Below, in pieces: positions 31,549-41,282 of a DNA stretch of 64,000 bases. The position numbers were made by a program, and so were the translations under genes. Where the stretch lies: positions 124,001 through 188,000 of the forward strand of contig NZ_SLXQ01000007.1 in assembly GCF_004340875.1 (NCBI RefSeq). Direction: 5' to 3'. Each line of letters opens with the position of its first letter. Positions within the stretch are counted from its first letter, which is position 1. The stretch comes from Tamaricihabitans halophyticus. Its GTDB lineage: Bacteria; Actinomycetota; Actinomycetes; Mycobacteriales; Pseudonocardiaceae. The notes under the pieces were generated by a model. The model ran no database searches, had not been told where the DNA came from, and was given only the letters and a program-made list of their open reading frames with translations.

Positions 31549-32907
31549 ATGCAGCGGCGGATCTTCGGCATCGAAACCGAGTTCGGTGTGACATGCACGT
31601 TTCATGGCCAGCGCAGGCTGTCTCCGGACGAGGTCGCGCGATATCTGTTCCGGCGGGTGGTGTCCTGGGGTCGATCGTCGAACGTCTTCCTGCGCAACGG
31701 TTCCCGGTTGTACCTGGACGTGGGTTCGCATCCGGAGTACGCGACGGCCGAATGCGACGATCTGACCCAGTTGGTCACGCACGACAAAGCGGGCGAACGG
31801 ATCCTGGAAGATCTGCTGGTGGACGCCGAGCGGCGACTGGCCGACGAGGGCATCGGCGGCGATATCTATCTGTTCAAGAACAACACCGATTCCGCGGGAA
31901 ATTCCTACGGTTGCCATGAGAACTACCTGGTGACACGGGCGGGGGAGTTCTCCCGAATAGCCGATGTGCTGCTGCCATTCCTGGTCACCAGACAGCTGAT
32001 CTGCGGGGCCGGCAAGGTGCTGCAGACGCCGAGAGGCGCCGTTTATTGCCTTTCTCAGCGGGCAGAGCACATCTGGGAGGGCGTTTCCAGCGCAACCACG
32101 CGGTCGCGGCCGATCATCAACACCCGGGATGAGCCGCATGCGGACGCGGAGCGCTATCGACGTCTGCACGTGATCGTCGGTGATTCCAACATGGCTGAGC
32201 CGACGACCCTGCTGAAGGTGGGAACCGCCAACCTGGTGCTGGAGATGGTGGAGCGGGGCGTGCAGTTCAGGGACTTCAGTCTGGACAACCCGATCAGGGC
32301 GATCCGCGAGATCAGTCACGACCTGACCGGTCGTCGGCAGGTACGGCTCGCGGGTGGCCGTGAAGCCTCGGCGTTGGAGATCCAACGGGAGTACTACGCG
32401 CAGGCCGTCGAACATGTGGAACACCACTCGCCGGACCCCGTTTCCCGGCGGGTCGTTGAGCTGTGGGGCCGTGCGCTGGACGCCGTGGAGCAGCACGATC
32501 TGTCGTTGATCGACAGGGAGATTGACTGGGCGATCAAGTATCGGCTGGTCGAGCAGTACCGGGCGAAGAACGGGCTGGAGTTGTCCAGTCCTCGGGTCGC
32601 GCAGCTGGACCTGGCTTATCACGATATTCGACGAGGCAGGGGGATCTTTGATCTGCTGCAGCGCAAGGGCGCGGTGGATCGGGTCACTGATGACGGTGAG
32701 ATCGAACTTGCGAAGGACACGCCGCCGCAGACGACGCGGGCGAAGCTACGCGGGGACTTCATCGCTGCCGCGCAGGATGCTGGGCGGGACTTCACGGTGG
32801 ACTGGGTGCACCTGAAGTTGAACGATCAGGCACAGCGGACCGTGTTGTGCAAGGACCCGTTCCGCGCTGTCGATGAGCGAGTGGAGCGACTGATCTCCTC
32901 GCTCTAA
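31549..32907 (+). CDS. pafA: Pup--protein ligase PafA
   Basis: This 452-residue ligase phosphorylates the C-terminal Glu of Pup and joins it to a lysine of the target. Glu9 and Glu11 in FGIETEFGV bind metal, Asp57 in [11 protein letters not shown] is the catalytic base, and [18 protein letters not shown] binds ATP. The Dop loop is absent, which distinguishes it from dop upstream. It has its own promoter, 119 bases after prcA. In mycobacteria pafB follows directly; here about 15.6 kb of other genes intervene. Confidence 0.97.
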   Translation: MQRRIFGIETEFGVTCTFHGQRRLSPDEVARYLFRRVVSWGRSSNVFLRNGSRLYLDVGSHPEYATAECDDLTQLVTHDKAGERILEDLLVDAERRLADEGIGGDIYLFKNNTDSAGNSYGCHENYLVTRAGEFSRIADVLLPFLVTRQLICGAGKVLQTPRGAVYCLSQRAEHIWEGVSSATTRSRPIINTRDEPHADAERYRRLHVIVGDSNMAEPTTLLKVGTANLVLEMVERGVQFRDFSLDNPIRAIREISHDLTGRRQVRLAGGREASALEIQREYYAQAVEHVEHHSPDPVSRRVVELWGRALDAVEQHDLSLIDREIDWAIKYRLVEQYRAKNGLELSSPRVAQLDLAYHDIRRGRGIFDLLQRKGAVDRVTDDGEIELAKDTPPQTTRAKLRGDFIAAAQDAGRDFTVDWVHLKLNDQAQRTVLCKDPFRAVDERVERLISSL

Positions 32908-33116
32908 CGCTCCTGGTCTTGGCCTGGCCAAACTTTACCTAGACCGCCCGCTCGGCGACGGTCGTTTCAGCCGGTACGTCGGGTTCGTGTGGCCACCCCA
33001 TCGGGTGCAGCTGCCAGGCGACACAGGCCGTTGAGGTGATCGTCGACCTGCGGATAAGCCTGGCGGCTGCGCCGGATTGCTGAGTCCGGCTGATCGACAA
33101 CCGCGATCTTGTCGTA

Positions 33117-33887
33117 GTGGCTGTAAGCCCGCTACCTGCACAGTTGGCCCCGGCAAGCATCACTCGGGACGCCATCACAGCATTTCGTGATGTTTACATG
33201 CAGTTTGCGTGCATTACCGAATGCGCTGAGAGAGTGCCGGGTAGTCGGGGACGAAAGGCGCTGGTCGGGGTGCAGCCACTGCTGCGAGCGGTTGATGACG
33301 TGGTACGTACATGGATAGCTGCCGGCCCACTGATCATGGCACTGAGCCTGACGTTGGCTTGGTGGCGGGCACGGCATGGGCACCGACGACGTGCGGTGCT
33401 CACGGCTGCGGTGGACATCGCTGTGGTGGTTGCCGCCCTGTCCGCGTTGTACCTGGTGATGGTGCCGATACCGGATGTGCCGCCGGGGATGATGAATCTG
33501 ACTCCGGGTTCGGAAGTGGTTGCCGGGGTGTTTGGCCGTGAACCGCTGTGGCAGGTCGTGGGGAATGTGCTGTTGCTATTGCCGCTCGGTGCTTTACTGC
33601 CGCTGCGGATCGGTTGGCTACGCGGGATTGGCCGGGTGGCGATCGCGGGGTTCTGCTGCGCGGTGTTGATCGAGTCGATGCAGTATGCCCTGAATACTGG
33701 ACGGATCTGCACGGCTGATGACGTGCTGCTGAACTGCGCCGGTGCCGCGCTCGGTGCGTTGGCGACGCGACGGTGGTGGACGCGGCGAATCCGGCCGGTG
33801 GCGCGGCTGGCAGGACCCTACTCGCCGGTGTGGATTACGCCGGCCTTACCCGAGCCGCTATTGGATGGGCAGCGTTCTGCGGCCTGA
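33117..33887 (+). CDS. VanZ-like membrane protein
   Basis: The C-terminal 170 residues have the VanZ pattern: NVLLLLPLGALLPLR, then IESMQYALNTGRICTADDVLLNCAGAALGAL, with four to five transmembrane helices. VanZ relatives occur widely and include a glycopeptide-resistance protein, but most have no known function. The start is uncertain. GTG 33117, ATG 33198 and GTG 33270 are all in frame and none has a clear ribosome site; the conserved domain starts after 33270. It is the first gene in the interval between pafA and pafB. Confidence 0.75.
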   Translation: MAVSPLPAQLAPASITRDAITAFRDVYMQFACITECAERVPGSRGRKALVGVQPLLRAVDDVVRTWIAAGPLIMALSLTLAWWRARHGHRRRAVLTAAVDIAVVVAALSALYLVMVPIPDVPPGMMNLTPGSEVVAGVFGREPLWQVVGNVLLLLPLGALLPLRIGWLRGIGRVAIAGFCCAVLIESMQYALNTGRICTADDVLLNCAGAALGALATRRWWTRRIRPVARLAGPYSPVWITPALPEPLLDGQRSAA

Positions 33888-33991
33888 TCGCTTGCGGGTG
33901 GAACCAGGGGATCGGCTGCGGCGTCGAAGCACAGCGGTCGAAACGCAGCGTCCGTCGGCAGGTTCCGGCGGACCGGTGAGGAGATTCGGGT

Positions 33992-34849
33992 ATGCGTCGG
34001 TTGGCCACCTGTGGTCGCGTGCTTGCCACGGTGGTCATCGCGGTGCTCGCCTTCGGGTTGCTTGGCGGGCCGGCCGCGGCCCGTCCGTGGCCCCTACAGC
34101 TGAATGAGGCCGGCTGCACGGATGCTTCACGGGCGAACCCGGTAGTGCTGGTGCACGGCACCGCGGACACCGCGCGGGCGTGGCAACCAGCGATGGTGCC
34201 GGAGTTGGTCGCACGTGGGTTTTGCGTGTACAGCTACGACTACGGCGCGATGCTCACCACGTTCGGACAGGTGAATGGCGTCGCGCCGGTTCGCGAGTCG
34301 GTGAGCACGCTGAAGGACGTGGTTGATCGCGTATTGCGGGCTACGGGGGCTGCTGAGGTCGATCTGGTTGGCCACTCGCAAGGCGGCATGCTGGGACTGA
34401 ACTATCTGAAGTTCCGAGGTGGCGCGGACAAAGTCCGGAATTTCGTCGGGCTCGCGCCCGTGACGCATGGCACGGACCTGAACGGTTGGGTCAAGTTGAC
34501 CAACGCTTCAGTGGTCGGCCGGCCGCTGACAGAGTTCCTGCTCAACGGGTTCTGCGCCTCGTGTACCGAAATGCAGGCCGATTCGGATTCGGTACGTCGG
34601 CTGAACACTGGACCGATCGCACAGGCTGGTGTGCGGTACACGGTGATCGCGACCCGGTCCGATCAGACCGCTACGCCGGCGGGCAAGGCCTCGTTCATCG
34701 ACGAGCCTGGCGTGCGGAACAGCTATGTGCAGGACGAGTGTTCGGGTAAGCGGCTACGGCACGAGCAGCTGCCCGCCGATCCTGCGGTGGTCCGGATGGT
34801 GTCGAATACGCTAGCGCCGGGCGCCAGCGGCCCGCTGGACTGCGGATAG
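33992..34849 (+). CDS. Secreted alpha/beta-hydrolase, lipase class 2 type
   Basis: This 285-residue exported enzyme has a signal peptide ending PAAA (residue 30). The oxyanion segment VVLVHGTADTARAW and nucleophile Ser129 in GHSQGG define a triacylglycerol lipase/esterase fold. The catalytic His is probably in RHEQLP near the C-terminus. Cysteines in CTEMQ/CASC and at the C-terminus (DCG) suggest disulfides. GAGGAG lies upstream of the ATG. Substrate is inferred to be lipid esters outside the cell. Confidence 0.87.
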   Translation: MRRLATCGRVLATVVIAVLAFGLLGGPAAARPWPLQLNEAGCTDASRANPVVLVHGTADTARAWQPAMVPELVARGFCVYSYDYGAMLTTFGQVNGVAPVRESVSTLKDVVDRVLRATGAAEVDLVGHSQGGMLGLNYLKFRGGADKVRNFVGLAPVTHGTDLNGWVKLTNASVVGRPLTEFLLNGFCASCTEMQADSDSVRRLNTGPIAQAGVRYTVIATRSDQTATPAGKASFIDEPGVRNSYVQDECSGKRLRHEQLPADPAVVRMVSNTLAPGASGPLDCG

Positions 34850-34885
34850 CCGGCCTCCGGTGCAGTGGGCGGGCAGGTCGCGGAG

Positions 34886-36247
34886 ATGACCAACCGCCGG
34901 TACCGGACTCTGGGAGTGTGTTCGGTCGCGCAGTTCACCACCACGCTCGAGTTTTCGGTCAGCTATCTCGCGTTGCCGGGCATCGCCGCTGATCTGCGGA
35001 TGTCCGCCGCGTTCGGGCAGTGGGTGATCAGCGCCTATGCGGTGTTGTTTGCTGGGTGCCTGCTGTTCGGCGGCCGGCTGGCGGACCGGTTCGGCGCGCG
35101 CCGGATGTTCCTGCTGGCCATCCTCGGCTTTGGGGTCACCAGCGCGTTCGCCAGTATCGCGTGGTCTGCCTGGCTGCTTGTCGCTGCTCGTGCTGGTCAG
35201 GGTGTGGCTGCCGCCTTGTTGCAACCGGCGGTGTTGCGGCTACTGGCTGTCGCGTTTCCGGTTGGGCCGGCCCGTGGGCGAGCGCTCGGTGTGTGGAGCT
35301 CTGCGGGTGCGCTCGGGTTGGCCGTGGGTACGGTGCTTGGTGGGGTGCTGACCGAGCAGTCCTGGCGGCTGGTGTTCGCGATCAGTGTTCCACTCTGCGC
35401 TGGCTGTGCGCTTGGGGTCTGGCTTGGGCTCGGGCGCGGTGACCGTGGGCGCGATGGTCGGCCGATCCCGGTGGTCGCCGCGGTACTCGGCACCGTGTCG
35501 GCGGTCGCGGTGGCCCTGGTATTCACCCTGGGTGAGACGGTGGGTTTCGGCACGCCGGTCACGGCAAGCGTGGTTGGCGTCGCGGGGCTGGCACTGCTTG
35601 GGTTTGTCGGGCATGAGCGCGCCGCCGATGTGGGTCTGATCGATCGGAGTCTGCGTCGGGTCCGGTCGTTGCGGGTCGGTGCGAGCGCCGCGGCGTTGTA
35701 CATGGCGAGCGCGGGCACTACGTATTACCTGCTCACGCTGTCGCTGCAAGTGGGCAAGGGCTATCAGCCGGTGGCTGCGGGGTTGGCGTTCCTGCCGATG
35801 GCCGTGTTGGTGACGGTGGGCAGTATGGTCGCCGGGCGGGCGGTCCGGTGCTACCGGGCGGAGACGGTGCTGCTGGCCGGGTTCGGCTGTACGGCGGTTG
35901 GTCTCGGTCTGGTTGCTTGGTTGTTGTCCGGCGACAGCTACGTGCTGCACCTGTTGCCGGGACTGGCGTTGACCGGCTTGGGTAACGGGCTGGTGTTCAC
36001 TGCGATGTTCCTGGTCGGGATTCGGGAGGTGCCCGAGGGTGCGCAGGGTGTTGCTGGTTCGGTGTTGACCACCGCGCAGTATCTGGCGAGGGCGCTTGCG
36101 ATCGCGGTACTGACCATCGTGCTCGGTGACAATCCCGGTGATTCGGCGTTTCGGAGCGCATTTCTGCTTACCGCGATAGCGGCCACGGCTGGTTGCCTCG
36201 TCGCCGTGCGGGCGCGGGTTGGTGGTGAACCGATCAACCGCGGTTAG
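34886..36247 (+). CDS. MFS drug-exporter-like transporter (EmrB/DHA2 type)
   Basis: This 453-residue membrane protein has 13-14 predicted helices. GGRLADRFGARRMFLLA is the A-motif and VAARAGQGVAAALLQPAVLRLL is the antiporter motif, so it is a DHA2-type exporter by family. The ATG at 34886 has GGGCAGG eight bases upstream; GTG 34865 extends it by seven residues. Codon use is the same as the neighbours. The substrate is unknown. It is followed by an unrelated CoA-transferase. Confidence 0.85.
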   Translation: MTNRRYRTLGVCSVAQFTTTLEFSVSYLALPGIAADLRMSAAFGQWVISAYAVLFAGCLLFGGRLADRFGARRMFLLAILGFGVTSAFASIAWSAWLLVAARAGQGVAAALLQPAVLRLLAVAFPVGPARGRALGVWSSAGALGLAVGTVLGGVLTEQSWRLVFAISVPLCAGCALGVWLGLGRGDRGRDGRPIPVVAAVLGTVSAVAVALVFTLGETVGFGTPVTASVVGVAGLALLGFVGHERAADVGLIDRSLRRVRSLRVGASAAALYMASAGTTYYLLTLSLQVGKGYQPVAAGLAFLPMAVLVTVGSMVAGRAVRCYRAETVLLAGFGCTAVGLGLVAWLLSGDSYVLHLLPGLALTGLGNGLVFTAMFLVGIREVPEGAQGVAGSVLTTAQYLARALAIAVLTIVLGDNPGDSAFRSAFLLTAIAATAGCLVAVRARVGGEPINRG

Positions 36248-36297
36248 CGCGTATCGGTTTGTCCGCTCCTGGTCGACGTAATGACAGGATTGCCGGC

Positions 36298-37434
36298 ATG
36301 CTTCCTCTCGAAGGTGTAACCGTCGTTGCCTTGGAACAGGCCGTCGCGGTGCCGTTCGCGACCAGGCAGCTCGCGGACCTGGGCGCCCGAGTGATCAAGA
36401 TCGAGCGACCTTCCGGCGATTTCGCGCGCGCATATGACGCCACGGTCAAGGGTTTGTCGAGCCATTTCGTGTGGCTGAACCGAAGCAAGGAGAGCGTCGT
36501 GCTCGACCTCAAGACGAGTGCCGACCAGCGGCGGCTGGACGCCTTGCTTGGTAAGGCCGATGTGTTCGTGCAGAACCTGGCGCCGGGTGCGGCGGAGCGG
36601 CTGGGTTTTGGATCCGAGCGGCTGATCGAGGAGTATCCCCGGCTGATCGTCGGGGATCTGTCCGGCTATGGCGGTTCCGGGCCTTACCAGCAGAAGAAGG
36701 CTTACGACCTGCTTGTTCAGTGCGAGGCGGGCGTGGTGTCGATTACCGGTACGGAAGCTGAGCAGGCCAAAGCGGGGATTCCGGTCGCGGATATCGCGGG
36801 CGGAATGTATGTGTACAGCGGGATCCTCGCGGCGTTGTACGAGCGGGAGCGAACCGGCAGGGGCAGTAGGTTCGAGGTGTCCTTGTTTGACGCGCTCGGT
36901 GAGTGGATGGGGTACCCGTACTACTACGGCAACTATGGCGGTAGCCCGCCAGCCCGGACTGGCGCGCGGCATCCGGCGATCGCGCCTTACGGTCCGTTCA
37001 CGACCGGGGATGGCGCCCAGGTGTTTCTCGCGGTGCAGAACGAGCGGGAGTGGGCGACGTTGTGCGAGGGAGTCCTGGGCAGGGGTGAGCTGGTCGACGA
37101 TGAGCGGTTCGCGGATAACCCTCGGCGGGTTGCGCATCAGGATCAGCTAGCGGAGGTAATCGAATCGGCCTTTGCTTCGCGAACCGCCGAGGAGGTGCTT
37201 GCGCGGCTGGATGAAGCGGGGATCGCGAACGCTCAGTTGCGCGATGTGGCTGGTTTCGCGGCGCATCCACAGTTGGCGGCGCGGGACCGTTGGCGCACCG
37301 TTGATTCCGAAGCTGGCCCGTTGCGTGCGCTGCGGCCGCCAGTGACCATGCCGGGTCGGGAACCCCGGATGGGTGCCATACCTCGACTTGGCGAACACAC
37401 CGAGGCCGTGTTGGCCGAGGTGGCGGACGACTGA
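36298..37434 (+). CDS. Class III CoA-transferase (CaiB/BaiF family)
   Basis: This 378-residue protein moves CoA between carboxylic acids. LEGVTVVALEQAVA opens the Rossmann-like domain, VWLNRSKESVVLDLK is family-typical, and Asp165 in PVADIAGG is the probable catalytic carboxylate that forms the acyl anhydride. The ATG at 36298 was chosen over 36259 because it begins at the conserved MLPLEGV. No dehydrogenase or CoA-ligase lies beside it, so the acids used cannot be inferred. Confidence 0.88.
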   Translation: MLPLEGVTVVALEQAVAVPFATRQLADLGARVIKIERPSGDFARAYDATVKGLSSHFVWLNRSKESVVLDLKTSADQRRLDALLGKADVFVQNLAPGAAERLGFGSERLIEEYPRLIVGDLSGYGGSGPYQQKKAYDLLVQCEAGVVSITGTEAEQAKAGIPVADIAGGMYVYSGILAALYERERTGRGSRFEVSLFDALGEWMGYPYYYGNYGGSPPARTGARHPAIAPYGPFTTGDGAQVFLAVQNEREWATLCEGVLGRGELVDDERFADNPRRVAHQDQLAEVIESAFASRTAEEVLARLDEAGIANAQLRDVAGFAAHPQLAARDRWRTVDSEAGPLRALRPPVTMPGREPRMGAIPRLGEHTEAVLAEVADD

Positions 37435-37489
37435 TTCGCCGCGATCCGCGCGGTTCACCCTTCCGTTTCACCCGACCGTGGCGTAACTT

Positions 37490-37531
37490 ACTAGCACGTA
37501 GGGAAGATGGTTAGTTACCCAGCGTGCTAGT
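37490..37531. repeat. Inverted repeat between the CoA-transferase and subtilisin genes
   Basis: ACTAGCACG and CGTGCTAGT enclose a 24-base loop whose inner GGGAA/TTACCC can extend the stem. It starts 55 bases after the CoA-transferase stop. It may be a terminator without a T-run or an operator for the protease gene. Confidence 0.55.
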
Positions 37532-37584
37532 TCGGCGAGCCTCGCCGCGGGCGTGGTGGCGCGGTTTGCGAAGGGAAGGTCAGC

Positions 37585-38865
37585 ATGCCGCACACGGATC
37601 AACCCAGAAACCAGCCCGAACACCAATCCGGGAACCGACGTACGACTTGGCGCCGACTCGGCGCGCTTGCGGCGGGAGTGGCGGTCACGTTCGGGGTGCT
37701 GTCCGCGAGTCCGGCACAAGCAACCGAAGGCACCGTGCAACTGGCCGATTCCGAGCGGGCGGTGCCGGGAAGTTATATCGTCAAACTCGCCGACGACTCG
37801 CTCGGCGGCGCGATCCAGGGCACGCTTCGCCAGCTTTCTAGCGCGGTGTTGGCCACGGCGACCGGCCTGGTCACGGAGTACGGCGGCGAGGTCAGCCGCA
37901 CGTTCGCCGCGGCACTACCGGGATTTGCGGTGCGGCTGTCGGAGGAGCAAGCGGCGCGCTTGGCTGCCGATCCTGCCGTCGAGTACGTCCAGCAGAACCA
38001 ACGGTTCCAGGTGTCCGACGTCCAGGAGAACCCGCCTTCCTGGGGCCTGGACCGTACTGACCAGCGGGACCTACCGCTTGACCAGTCCTATACCTATCCA
38101 GGTAGCGCCAATGTGGACGCCTACGTGATCGATACCGGGGTACGCACGACGCACGCTGATTTCCAGGGCAGGGCGGCACACGGCTACGACGCCGTGGACA
38201 ACGACAACGATGCCAGCGATGAGCACGGGCATGGCACCCACGTCGCGGGCACGATCGCGGGCAGCGCGCACGGCGTCGCGAAGGACGCCAACGTGATCGG
38301 CGTCCGGGTGCTCGATGAGCAGGGCTCCGGCACGACCGAGCAGATCGTAGCCGGAATCGACTGGGTCACCGCGAACAAGGACGGCCCCTCGGTGGCCAAT
38401 ATGAGCCTCGGCGGCGCCACCGACCAGGCCTTGGACGACGCGGTTAGGGCCTCGATCGAATCGGGCGTGACCTACACGGTGGCGGCGGGAAACGGGAACA
38501 TCATCGGGCTGCCCGAGGATGCGGGTAATACGTCACCGGCGCGGGTGCCCGAGGCATTGACCGTTTCGGCTACGGACAGCTCGGATACGCGTGCGAGCTG
38601 GGCAAACTACGGCTCGGTTGTCGATCTGTTCGCGCCAGGGGTGGACATCACGTCGGCGTGGTACGACGGCGACGACGCCACCAACACGATCAGCGGCACC
38701 TCGATGGCCGCACCGCATGTCGCCGGCGTGGCCGCGCAGTATCTCGCGGCGAACCCAGACGCGAATCCCGCGCAAGTGGCCGAAGCGCTGGTGGCGAACG
38801 CGAGCGTGGACAAGGTAGGCAATCCACTCGGTACGGCGAACCGGCTACTGTACGCGGGCAGCTAA
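37585..38865 (+). CDS. Secreted subtilisin-like serine protease (S8, proteinase K type)
   Basis: This 426-residue exported protease has a signal peptide ending AQA at residue 46, an I9 inhibitor propeptide (about 60-145) and a catalytic domain. The triad is Asp183 (VIDTG), His216 (HGTHVAGT) and Ser373 (GTSMAAPH), with Asn303 (AAGN) as oxyanion residue. Length and motifs match the aqualysin/proteinase K branch with no C-terminal accessory domain. GAAGGGAAGG precedes the ATG. It probably degrades extracellular protein. Confidence 0.93.
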   Translation: MPHTDQPRNQPEHQSGNRRTTWRRLGALAAGVAVTFGVLSASPAQATEGTVQLADSERAVPGSYIVKLADDSLGGAIQGTLRQLSSAVLATATGLVTEYGGEVSRTFAAALPGFAVRLSEEQAARLAADPAVEYVQQNQRFQVSDVQENPPSWGLDRTDQRDLPLDQSYTYPGSANVDAYVIDTGVRTTHADFQGRAAHGYDAVDNDNDASDEHGHGTHVAGTIAGSAHGVAKDANVIGVRVLDEQGSGTTEQIVAGIDWVTANKDGPSVANMSLGGATDQALDDAVRASIESGVTYTVAAGNGNIIGLPEDAGNTSPARVPEALTVSATDSSDTRASWANYGSVVDLFAPGVDITSAWYDGDDATNTISGTSMAAPHVAGVAAQYLAANPDANPAQVAEALVANASVDKVGNPLGTANRLLYAGS

Positions 38866-38880
38866 GTCAGCGTGGTCAGG

Positions 38881-39654
38881 TCAGTTCGGCTGGGTGCGGT
38901 CGTTGTCCAGTAACGGAGTGAGCAGCGAGCGCTGTTCGGTCGGTACGTACTCGGCGTAGTAGTCGTACAGTGCTCGCCGGCCAAGCCGGCAGGCGAGTTC
39001 TCCTTCGCCGGCGCTGATCGCCTCGAATACCTCCGTATGGTGCGCCAATGATCTGTGCATCAGCGCGAGCCGGTCGGCGGCGTTCGCGAGTTTGTCGGTG
39101 ATCAGCTCGAGCACGACGTCACGCACGACCTCGCTGCATACGACGATGAGCGGATTCGCGGTGGAGCGCGCGACGGAGTCGTGGAAGGCAATATCGGCCT
39201 GGCTGAACTGTCGATAGTCGGGTGCGTCCTCGTCGAGTACCACGGACATCTCGTGCAAGGCGTCGGACATCTCGGTCAGCTGCTGAGCGGTCCGCAGCTG
39301 GGCGGCGAGCAGATAGGCTGAGCCTTCGAGCAGCATGCGGAACTGCAACAGCTCCGCGAGGCCCAACTCGCCGGCACGGGTCAACCGGCGCATGGATTTG
39401 TGCAATCCGCCAGGGGAGGCGGGCAGCACCTCGGGCCCACGCGGGTCGCCGGGACGGGAACGGACCAGTTCGCTCGACTGCAACACGCGGAGCGCCTCGC
39501 GCACCGTGGACCTGCTGACACCGAACTGGCTCATCAGGTCACGTTCGCTCGGCAGCCGCTGGCCAGGCGAGAGTTCGCCGGAGAGCACCGCGTGCTCGAT
39601 CTGCTCGACCACCCGCTCATAGGCGCGGATCGGTGATACCGGTTCGAACTTCAC
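38881..39654 (-). CDS. GntR-family (FadR subfamily) transcriptional regulator
   Basis: This 257-residue regulator has an N-terminal winged HTH (ERVVEQIEHAVLSGELSPGQRLPSERDL, GVSRSTVREALRVLQ) and a C-terminal FCD all-helical effector domain with metal-binding His residues (AFHDSV...HHTEV). GGGGG at 39664-39668 precedes the GTG at 39654. It is divergent from the ABC transporter operon and almost certainly controls it through the palindrome at 39699-39711. FCD regulators bind organic acids or their derivatives. Confidence 0.9.
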   Translation of the reverse strand: MKFEPVSPIRAYERVVEQIEHAVLSGELSPGQRLPSERDLMSQFGVSRSTVREALRVLQSSELVRSRPGDPRGPEVLPASPGGLHKSMRRLTRAGELGLAELLQFRMLLEGSAYLLAAQLRTAQQLTEMSDALHEMSVVLDEDAPDYRQFSQADIAFHDSVARSTANPLIVVCSEVVRDVVLELITDKLANAADRLALMHRSLAHHTEVFEAISAGEGELACRLGRRALYDYYAEYVPTEQRSLLTPLLDNDRTQPN

Positions 39655-39692
39655 GAGTGACAACCCCCTTGACGGTTGGGACGCCTCCTGAA

Positions 39693-39698
39693 AACCTA
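39693..39698 (-). promoter_or_regulatory. Probable -10 box of the gntR gene
   Basis: TAGGTT on the minus strand directly abuts the operator palindrome, which would therefore lie in the -35/-10 spacer. Confidence 0.4.
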
Positions 39699-39711
39699 CT
39701 GGTCCGACCAG
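39699..39711. promoter_or_regulatory. Probable FadR-type operator
   Basis: CTGGTC-C-GACCAG is a perfect 13-base palindrome. Its form is that of the known E. coli FadR consensus TGGTCNGACCA. It lies between the divergent gntR gene and the transporter operon. Confidence 0.8.
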
Positions 39712-39736
39712 CATACTGGCCTAATGGAGGCGCCAT

Positions 39737-41236
39737 ATGCGAGCGAGAGTCCGGCCTGTCGCGGCCCTGCTCGCGCTGCTCATGGTGCTAGTCGGCTGCT
39801 CAGCAGGCTCCACCGCGACCGTCTCGGGTGACGAGGACACGCTGGCCGTGGGGTTCACGGCAGAGCCGGAGAACTTCGATTTCACCACCAGTGACGGAAC
39901 CGCGATTCCGCAGGCGCTGCTCTACAACGTGTACGAGAACCTGGTGAAGGTCGGCCCGGACGGCGAGCTGGAACCGTTACTCGCGAAGTCCTGGTCGATC
40001 AGTGCCGACCGCACCGTCTACGACTTCAGGCTGCAACCGGATGCGCGATTCAGCAATGGCGCCCGATTCACCGCGGCGGACGTGAAGTTCTCCATCGAAC
40101 GGGTGCCGACCGAATGGGCAATCTCGCTGAAATCGAAGATGGACGTCGTGGACCGGGTCGAGGTCATCGCGCCGGACCACGCGCGGGTCGTGCTCAAACA
40201 ACCCAGCAACGCCTGGCTGTTCGATATGGCCAGCAGAGTGGGCGCGATGTTCAGCCGAACCGGCGTCAGTGACCTGGCCAACAACCCCATCGGCACCGGA
40301 CCGTACACGGTCGCCGAGCGACGGCGCGGCGACTCGATCGTGCTGCGCGCCAATCCGGACTACTGGGGCACCCAGCCTGGCTACCGCACCGTGGTGCTGA
40401 AGTACATCGCGGACCCGACGTCACTGAACAACGCGCTGCTCAGCAACGAGATCGATGTGATCGCGCAGATCGCAGCGCCGGATTCGGTGCCCCAGTTCGA
40501 GGCCGACGAGCGGTTCCGCGTCATTCAGGGCACGACCAACGGTGAGGTGGTCCTCGCCTACAACAACGCACGACCGCCCTTGGATGACGCTCGGGTGCGT
40601 CGCGCGCTGACCATGGCCGTGGACCGGCAGGCTCTGCTGGAGACGGCATGGGCCGGGCGAGGCGAACTGATCGGCAGTATGGTGCCGCCCACCGATCCCT
40701 GGTACGAAGATCTGTCCACCGCCTATCCGCACGATCCGTCGAAAGCCAGAGAGCTACTTGCCCGGGCGGGGGTGCGTGACCTGTCCCTGCGGCTGCGGAT
40801 CGCGAACCTGCCCTACGCCACGGCCGCCGCCCAAGTAGTCGCCTCGGACCTCGCCCAGATCGGCGTTCAGGTGACGATCGACCCACTGGACTTTCCCGCG
40901 GTGTGGTTGGACGAGGTCTTCACCAAACACGACTACGACATGTCAATTGTCCAGCACGTGGAGCCCTACGACATCGTGACCTTTGGCGACCCGGACTTCT
41001 ACTGGGGCTACGACAGTCCTCGGGTGCAGCGGCTGCTCGCGCAAGCCGATAGTGGATCGCTACAGGCCAGGAACGACAAGATGCGCGAGGCTGCCCGCGT
41101 GCTCGCCGAGGACGCGGCCGCGAACTGGCTGTTCCTGTTCCCGAACGTCATCGCGGCCAAGTCGGAGGTCACGGGATTGGTGCCGAATCAGGTGAGCGAA
41201 TCGTTCGACCTCACCGGTATCCGGGCGGCGCGATGA
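39737..41236 (+). CDS. Dipeptide/oligopeptide-type ABC substrate-binding lipoprotein
   Basis: This 499-residue SBP_bac_5 protein has a signal peptide and lipobox LVGC with Cys21. TAEPENFDFTTSDG and the segment NNPIGTGPYTVAERRRGDSIVLRANPDYW are family-typical. It captures a solute outside the membrane for the permeases downstream. GGAGG at 39725-39729 is seven bases from the ATG. It is the first gene of an operon of seven: binding protein, two permeases, two ATPases, an SDR and an amidase. Confidence 0.93.
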   Translation: MRARVRPVAALLALLMVLVGCSAGSTATVSGDEDTLAVGFTAEPENFDFTTSDGTAIPQALLYNVYENLVKVGPDGELEPLLAKSWSISADRTVYDFRLQPDARFSNGARFTAADVKFSIERVPTEWAISLKSKMDVVDRVEVIAPDHARVVLKQPSNAWLFDMASRVGAMFSRTGVSDLANNPIGTGPYTVAERRRGDSIVLRANPDYWGTQPGYRTVVLKYIADPTSLNNALLSNEIDVIAQIAAPDSVPQFEADERFRVIQGTTNGEVVLAYNNARPPLDDARVRRALTMAVDRQALLETAWAGRGELIGSMVPPTDPWYEDLSTAYPHDPSKARELLARAGVRDLSLRLRIANLPYATAAAQVVASDLAQIGVQVTIDPLDFPAVWLDEVFTKHDYDMSIVQHVEPYDIVTFGDPDFYWGYDSPRVQRLLAQADSGSLQARNDKMREAARVLAEDAAANWLFLFPNVIAAKSEVTGLVPNQVSESFDLTGIRAAR

Positions 41237-41282
41237 GCACCGGACGCGCGGCGATCGGCTGTAGGCCGAGGCGGGTGATCGG

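Noticed and set aside
31162-32622. Minus-strand open frame of 486 residues across pafA
   Set aside because: Fully antisense to pafA; its residues are a frame shadow.
32908-33116. Small minus-strand frames of 73 and 79 residues
   Set aside because: They overlap each other in different frames, lack start signals, and have no protein-like composition.
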